In this document: in pieces, positions 14,162 through 17,122 of the stretch
Numbering within the stretch: the first letter of the stretch is position 1
Layout: the number at the start of each line of letters is the position of its first letter
Source of the DNA: JBGTBQ01 sp041749275
Lineage (GTDB): Bacteria > Acidobacteriota > Blastocatellia > Pyrinomonadales > Pyrinomonadaceae
Assembly (NCBI GenBank): GCA_041749275.1
Contig: JBGTBQ010000210.1
Coordinates: 1 to 17,122 of the forward strand
Direction: 5' to 3'
DNA length: 17,122 bases
Notes under the pieces: model-generated
The model's input: only the letters and a program-made list of their open reading frames with translations
Database searches by the model: none
Told to the model about the DNA's origin: nothing
Program-made: the position numbers and the translations under genes

Positions 14162-14232
14162 GACTCACTCCGTTCGCGCTTATTAGCTGTTAGCTGTCTG
14201 TTTTTGCTAATGGCTAATCGCTATCAGCTTCT
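14162..14232. repeat. Spacer inverted repeat, family D copy 2 (rpsQ-rplN gap)
   Basis: ATTAGCTGTTAGC (14182-14194) and GCTAATGGCTAAT (14206-14218) match at 11 of 13 pairs over an 11-nt loop; GCTATCAGC words follow. The adjoining leader ACTCACTCCGTTCGC is shared with the rplO gap, so gap and ribosome site may have been copied together. Confidence 0.8.
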
Positions 14233-14622
14233 TTACTTCTCCGCCTTCTGGATGATCTCAACGACGCGCCAACGCTTACGCGCCGACAGGGGCCGCGTCT
14301 CGACGATTCGCACTTTGTCGCCGATGGTCGCGCCCTTCTCGTCGTGGGCCATGAACTTCGACGTGCGGCGGACATAGCGACGATACTTCGGGTGGCGGAT
14401 GAGACGGTCAACGCGCACGACGACCGTTTTCTCCATCTTGTCGGAAGCGACGATGCCCACCTTCTCGGCGCGGCGACTGGTACGGTGGCCCGTCTCGGCT
14501 CCCGTCGCGGCGCTCTCTTGCGCGTCAACGCCCGCCGCCGCTGCCCCCGCCTCGCCCGACTTCATTTCTTCGACAGCCGACTGCTCTTCCGCCGCCTGCC
14601 CGTTTTCCTGATTCTCTGCCAT
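14233..14622 (-). CDS. rpsQ: Small-subunit ribosomal protein S17 with acidic N-terminal extension
   Basis: S17 binds 16S rRNA early in 30S assembly. 129 aa against a usual 80-90. The OB-fold core starts near 53 (EKVGIVASDKMEKTVVVRVD) and continues through RHPKYRRYVRRTSKFMAHDE and GDKVRIVETRPLSARKRWRV. Residues 1-50 are an Ala/Glu/Gly-rich, acidic extension. The ATG at 14622 is favoured by GGAG 5 nt upstream; the internal Met20 and Met63 lack such a site and Met63 would cut into the fold. It lies between rpmC and rplN. Confidence 0.95.
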   Translation of the reverse strand: MAENQENGQAAEEQSAVEEMKSGEAGAAAAGVDAQESAATGAETGHRTSRRAEKVGIVASDKMEKTVVVRVDRLIRHPKYRRYVRRTSKFMAHDEKGATIGDKVRIVETRPLSARKRWRVVEIIQKAEK

Positions 14623-14632
14623 ATCAACTCCA

Positions 14633-14712
14633 AACGATTAACGCGGAACCATGAACGATGAACTGAAGACAAATGCTTTTAGTTCAGCGTTCCGCGTTCA
14701 TACTTCATCATT
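14633..14712. repeat. Spacer inverted repeat, family B copy 3 (rpmC-rpsQ gap)
   Basis: Left arm AACGATTAACGCGGAACC (from 14633) and right arm 14677-14712, which ends in the rpmC stop codon. The right arm differs by one base from copies 1 and 2. On the transcript AAATGAT right after the stop can pair with ATCGTTT just before TTGGAG of rpsQ. Confidence 0.9.
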
Positions 14713-14927
14713 TAATTCGCCGTTTCCTGCTCGCGCTGGCGCATGAGCGTCCGGACTCGGGCGAGCGTCTTCTTCTCGCGCCTCACGGTCTTGACCGCGT
14801 CCACCTCGCCGAGCGCCAGCTTGAAGTTGAGGCGGAACAACGACTCTTTCAGACGCGACGCCTCGTCCTTCAACTCTTCATTCGACAGATCGCGCAGGCG
14901 ATCCAGTTCTGCACGTTTCTTTTCCAT
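14712..14927 (-). CDS. rpmC: Large-subunit ribosomal protein L29
   Basis: L29, a two-helix protein at the peptide exit site that helps dock chaperones and SRP. 71 aa, family length (60-70). MEKKRAELDRLRDLSNEELK begins the protein; SLFRLNFKLALGEVD and the conserved KTVRREKKTLARVRT follow. The ATG at 14927 is 2 nt after the rplP stop and is chosen over an open frame to 15083, which is a shadow of rplP. A GGAGG lies in the end of rplP 12 nt upstream; coupling is likely. Confidence 0.95.
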   Translation of the reverse strand: MEKKRAELDRLRDLSNEELKDEASRLKESLFRLNFKLALGEVDAVKTVRREKKTLARVRTLMRQREQETAN

Positions 14928-14929
14928 GA

Positions 14930-15358
14930 TTAGATGGCGCCTCCCTCTTGATCGGCGCGGGTCACGAATTTGGTCTTGAGCGGCAGCTTCTGCGCCGCCA
15001 GCCGCATCGCCTCGCGCGCTACATCCTCGGCGACGCCCTCGATTTCGTAGAGGATGCGGCCCGGCTTGACGACGGCGACCCAATGGTCGGGCGCGCCCTT
15101 GCCTTTGCCCATGCGCGTCTCGGCGGGCTTCTTCGTGATGGGCTTGTCCGGGAACATCCGAATCCAGATTTTGCCGCCGCGTTTGACGTGTCGCGTCATG
15201 GCGATACGCGCGGCCTCGATCTGGCGGTCGGTGATCCAGCCCGGCTCCAGCGTCTTCAGCCCATACTCACCGAAGCTGATGGAACTGCCACGAATGGCCT
15301 TGCCCGTCATCCGCCCCTTCATCTGCTTTCGGTGCTTGACCTTCTTCGGCATCAACAT
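14930..15358 (-). CDS. rplP: Large-subunit ribosomal protein L16
   Basis: L16 lies by the A site of the 50S subunit and positions aminoacyl-tRNA. 142 aa, family length. Recognised by MLMPKKVKHRKQMKGRMTGK, GEYGLKTLEPGWITDRQIEA, RHVKRGGKIWIRMFPDKPIT, KKPAETRMGKGKGAPDHWVA, and VVKPGRILYEIEGV. The start at 15358 gives the usual MLMPK form, with GGGGTG 8 nt upstream. It lies between rpsC and rpmC, overlapping neither. Confidence 0.98.
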   Translation of the reverse strand: MLMPKKVKHRKQMKGRMTGKAIRGSSISFGEYGLKTLEPGWITDRQIEAARIAMTRHVKRGGKIWIRMFPDKPITKKPAETRMGKGKGAPDHWVAVVKPGRILYEIEGVAEDVAREAMRLAAQKLPLKTKFVTRADQEGGAI

Positions 15359-15503
15359 GATGAATGCACCCCAGAAATAACTTTGAGCAATCAGTGGTCA
15401 GCTTTCAGCCAAAAACTTCGGACGGGCCGACCGTTTATCAAAAACTGACCGTTAGCTACCAGACAATAAAGCCGACTGATGAAAGCTGATAGCTGAACGC
15501 TCT
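15359..15503. repeat. Spacer inverted repeat, family E (rpsC-rplP gap)
   Basis: TCAGCTTTC (15398-15406) pairs with GAAAGCTGA (15481-15489), 9 bp around a 74-nt interior that contains GACCGTTAGCTACC and CCGACTGATG words. The words resemble the rplO-secY gap (AGCTTTCAGCGGTC, GCTGATCGCTGACC). No ORF is supported in the 145 nt. Confidence 0.65.
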
Positions 15504-16301
15504 TTATCCTCTGTCGCCACGCCCGCGTCCTTCGCCGCCACGTCCACGACCATCGCCGCGCCCGCGTGGGCGGTCGTCGCCGTCACGGTCACGGCGTGGG
15601 CGGCGACCGTCGCCGCGCTCTCCGCGCGGCTCGTTGATCGGGTCGGTCTGCGTGCCGCGCGCCATCGCCGCTTTCGCGTCGAGAATCTCGCCACGGTAAA
15701 TCCAGACCTTGACGCCGATGGCGCCGAACGTCGTCCGCGCCTCGGCCAGTCCGTAGTCAATATCGGAGCGCAAGGTGTGCAGCGGCAGGCGGCCTTGCAG
15801 GTGCCACTCACTGCGCGCGATCTCAGCGCCGTTGAGGCGACCCGAAACCTTGACCTTGATGCCCTGCCCGCCAAACCGGAGCGTCTCTTCGACCGCCTTC
15901 CGCATGGCGCGACGAAAAGCGATGCGCTTTTCCAACTGCGCCGCGATCTTCTCGGCCTGCAACTGCGCGTTCAGTTCCGGCTTGTGAATCTCCTGAATGG
16001 AGACCAGCACTTCCTTCCCCGTCCGCGAAGCGATGTCGCCCTTGAGCTTGTCAATCTCCGCCCCTTTGCGCCCGATGATGATGCCGGGGCGCGAGGTGTA
16101 GATGATGATCTTTAGGCGGTTGGCCGCGCGCTCGATGTCTATGTGCGAGACGCCCGCGCCCGCGAAGCGGCTCTTCAGCACCCGCTTCAGCTTAAGGTCT
16201 TCCTGAAGGAAGTCGCCGTACTGTTTCTTCGCAAACCAGTGCGAATGCCAGTCCTTGTTATAGCCAAGGCGAAAACCGTATGGATGAACTTTTTGGCCCA
16301 C
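15504..16301 (-). CDS. rpsC: Small-subunit ribosomal protein S3 with Arg/Gly/Asp-rich tail
   Basis: S3 of the 30S head, at the mRNA entry channel with helicase function. 265 aa against a usual 210-235. Recognised by MGQKVHPYGFRLGYNKDWHS, the type II KH domain (about 38-106) with GRKG at 77-80, RRAMRKAVEETLRFGGQGIK, and the C-terminal domain GAEIARSEWHLQGRLPLHTL then YGLAEARTTFGAIGVKVWIY. Residues about 220-265 are a low-complexity tail of Arg, Gly and Asp. Start is GTG at 16301 with GGAG (16309-16312) 7 nt upstream. Confidence 0.98.
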   Translation of the reverse strand: MGQKVHPYGFRLGYNKDWHSHWFAKKQYGDFLQEDLKLKRVLKSRFAGAGVSHIDIERAANRLKIIIYTSRPGIIIGRKGAEIDKLKGDIASRTGKEVLVSIQEIHKPELNAQLQAEKIAAQLEKRIAFRRAMRKAVEETLRFGGQGIKVKVSGRLNGAEIARSEWHLQGRLPLHTLRSDIDYGLAEARTTFGAIGVKVWIYRGEILDAKAAMARGTQTDPINEPRGERGDGRRPRRDRDGDDRPRGRGDGRGRGGEGRGRGDRG

Positions 16302-16357
16302 TCAGTTACTCCGTTCGAATCTGAATGCTGAATCTCAAGCCTGAGATTCAGCATTCC
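16302..16357. repeat. Perfect 15-bp spacer hairpin (rplV-rpsC gap)
   Basis: GAATGCTGAATCTCA (16323-16337) is the exact complement of TGAGATTCAGCATTC (16342-16356), with a 4-nt loop (16338-16341). It begins right after the rplV stop codon. No U-run follows on the transcript, so it should not terminate. Confidence 0.92.
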
Positions 16358-16957
16358 CTACTCTTCGTCCGTCTTCTTCTTTCTTTTCAGCGCACTGCCC
16401 AACTTTGACGCAGCCTTCTTAGCGCCTGTCTTCTTCGGCGCCGCTTTCTTCTCGGGCGCTTCACTCACCTCAGGCGCGGCTTCAGCCGTTTCCGCTTTCG
16501 ACGTCCCGTGTTTCGCTCTTGGCGCGGCAGCCGCGCCGCCGCGTTTGGCTTTCTTGCTCACGGCCGGTGTCATTGCCGATTCTTTCTTCCCGTTCTCGCC
16601 GGGCTGATCGCTCGACAGCAGAATCGTCACATGACAAAAGTGACGCTGCTGGCGAAACGCTCGACCCTGCGGCGCCGGGCGCAGACGGCGACGACCCTTA
16701 GTGGGGCCATCATCGACATAAGCCGCCTTCAGCCAAAGCTCGTCCGGGTCGACCGAGACGTTCGCTTTCTCAGCCGCTTCGTTCGCATTTGCGATCGCCG
16801 ACTTCACGCACTTCTCAATGCCCAGCGCGGCCCGCTTGTTCGAGTAACGCAGGATCGCCAATGCCTGATTGACGTTCTTGCCGCGGATCATATCGAGGAC
16901 CAGCCGCGCCTTCTGCGGCGACCCACGTAGAAACTTTGCGCTTGCTCTTGCTTCCAT
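16358..16957 (-). CDS. rplV: Large-subunit ribosomal protein L22 with Ala/Lys-rich tail
   Basis: L22 lines the peptide exit tunnel. 199 aa against a usual 110-115. The fold is at 1-115: MEARASAKFLRGSPQKARLV, DMIRGKNVNQALAILRYSNK, and the beta-hairpin with GRRRLRPAPQGRAFRQQRHF reaching into the tunnel. Residues about 116-199 are a low-complexity Ala/Lys/Glu tail ending in SALKRKKKTDEE. Start ATG at 16957 fits the family; no Shine-Dalgarno is visible in the AT-rich repeat before it. It lies between rpsS and rpsC. Confidence 0.97.
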   Translation of the reverse strand: MEARASAKFLRGSPQKARLVLDMIRGKNVNQALAILRYSNKRAALGIEKCVKSAIANANEAAEKANVSVDPDELWLKAAYVDDGPTKGRRRLRPAPQGRAFRQQRHFCHVTILLSSDQPGENGKKESAMTPAVSKKAKRGGAAAAPRAKHGTSKAETAEAAPEVSEAPEKKAAPKKTGAKKAASKLGSALKRKKKTDEE

Positions 16958-17047
16958 GATGACTATTGAATCAGTGTTTCATCGGGTCATTGATTCATTG
17001 GTTTCAATCGGCCAATAGATAAATGAGTCAATGAATAAATCTGCTTT
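16958..17047. repeat. Spacer inverted repeat of TCATTGATTCAT words (rpsS-rplV gap)
   Basis: TCATTGATTCATT (16987-16999) and AATGAGTCAATGA (17022-17034) match at 12 of 13 positions over a 22-nt loop. GAATCAGTG, CAATCGG and CCAATAGAT words continue the pattern. It is markedly more AT-rich than the genes around it. Confidence 0.75.
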
Positions 17048-17122
17048 CTATGCTGCCGGCGCCGCCGGAGCGCTACCGCCAGCCGGCGAGACCTTCGCGG
17101 TCTTTTCTGCCTTATCAGCCTT
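17048..17122 (-). CDS. rpsS: Small-subunit ribosomal protein S19, C-terminal tail only (5' part beyond window)
   Basis: The last 24 codons and a TAG stop of the gene before rplV. The residues are KADKAEKTAKVSPAGG then SAPAAPAA. The Lys/Ala/Asp start of this stretch fits the region just after the S19 core, and gene order (rpsS precedes rplV in the S10 operon) points the same way. The core itself is not in the window, so the name rests on position. If it is S19 it carries an Ala/Pro-rich tail longer than usual. Confidence 0.65.
   Translation of the reverse strand, partial: KADKAEKTAKVSPAGGSAPAAPAA

Noticed and set aside
14928..15083. Upstream extension of rpmC
   Set aside because: Shadow of rplP; L29 starts at MEKKRAELDRL.
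16323..16356. Intrinsic terminator between rplV and rpsC
   Set aside because: No U-run follows on the transcript strand, and essential genes of the same operon lie downstream.

Overview
The window is one long minus-strand stretch of the universal bacterial ribosomal-protein cluster. In transcription order (right to left) it runs: the 3' end of rpsS, then rplV, rpsC, rplP, rpmC, rpsQ, rplN, rplX, rplE, rpsN, rpsH, rplF, rplR, rpsE, rpmD, rplO, secY, adk, map, rpmJ, rpsM, rpsK, rpsD, rpoA and rplQ. This is the S10-spc-alpha order with adk and map inserted as usual, but infA is missing between map and rpmJ. After rplQ comes a clear intrinsic terminator. A separate two-gene unit follows: accB (biotin carboxyl carrier protein) and the first 470 codons of a biotin carboxylase that looks like a propionyl-CoA carboxylase alpha subunit and runs off the left edge. 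No plus-strand gene is supported.

The organism is a GC-rich bacterium. Zinc-ribbon forms of S14, S4 and L36, a zinc-type adenylate kinase lid, an internal insertion in L17 and long charged tails on S3, L17, L22 and S19 fit a soil-type phylum. My best guess, by resemblance only, is Acidobacteriota, perhaps Blastocatellia. The carboxylase at the left edge resembles alphaproteobacterial PccA instead, so it may be transferred (or, less likely, an assembly join).

The most unusual thing is in the gaps. Ribosomal operons normally have very short spacers. Here most gaps are 56-100 nt and nearly all are filled by an inverted repeat built from tandem 7-10 nt words. Several unrelated word families occur: GATGTCAGATG-like (5 gaps), CGATGAACGCGGAAC-like (3 gaps, a 36-nt arm almost identical in all), GGATGAA x4 (1 gap, a 30-bp stem), GGTTAGC-like (2 gaps), AGCTGAAAGC-like (2 gaps), and singletons. 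The stem often begins at the upstream stop codon and ends beside the downstream Shine-Dalgarno sequence. Only the gaps of 2-3 nt (rplP/rpmC, rplN/rplX, rplR/rpsE) lack any such structure; three other gaps hold GC-rich hairpins instead, the adk-map gap has only a faint repeat, and the rplQ-accB gap holds the terminator. This is a candidate undescribed system of spacer hairpins.

Together the genes make ribosomal proteins of both subunits, the core of the Sec translocon, adenylate kinase, methionine aminopeptidase and RNA polymerase alpha, followed by a biotin-dependent carboxylation unit. No gene-free stretch exceeds 300 bases; the longest is the 215-nt rplO-secY gap.
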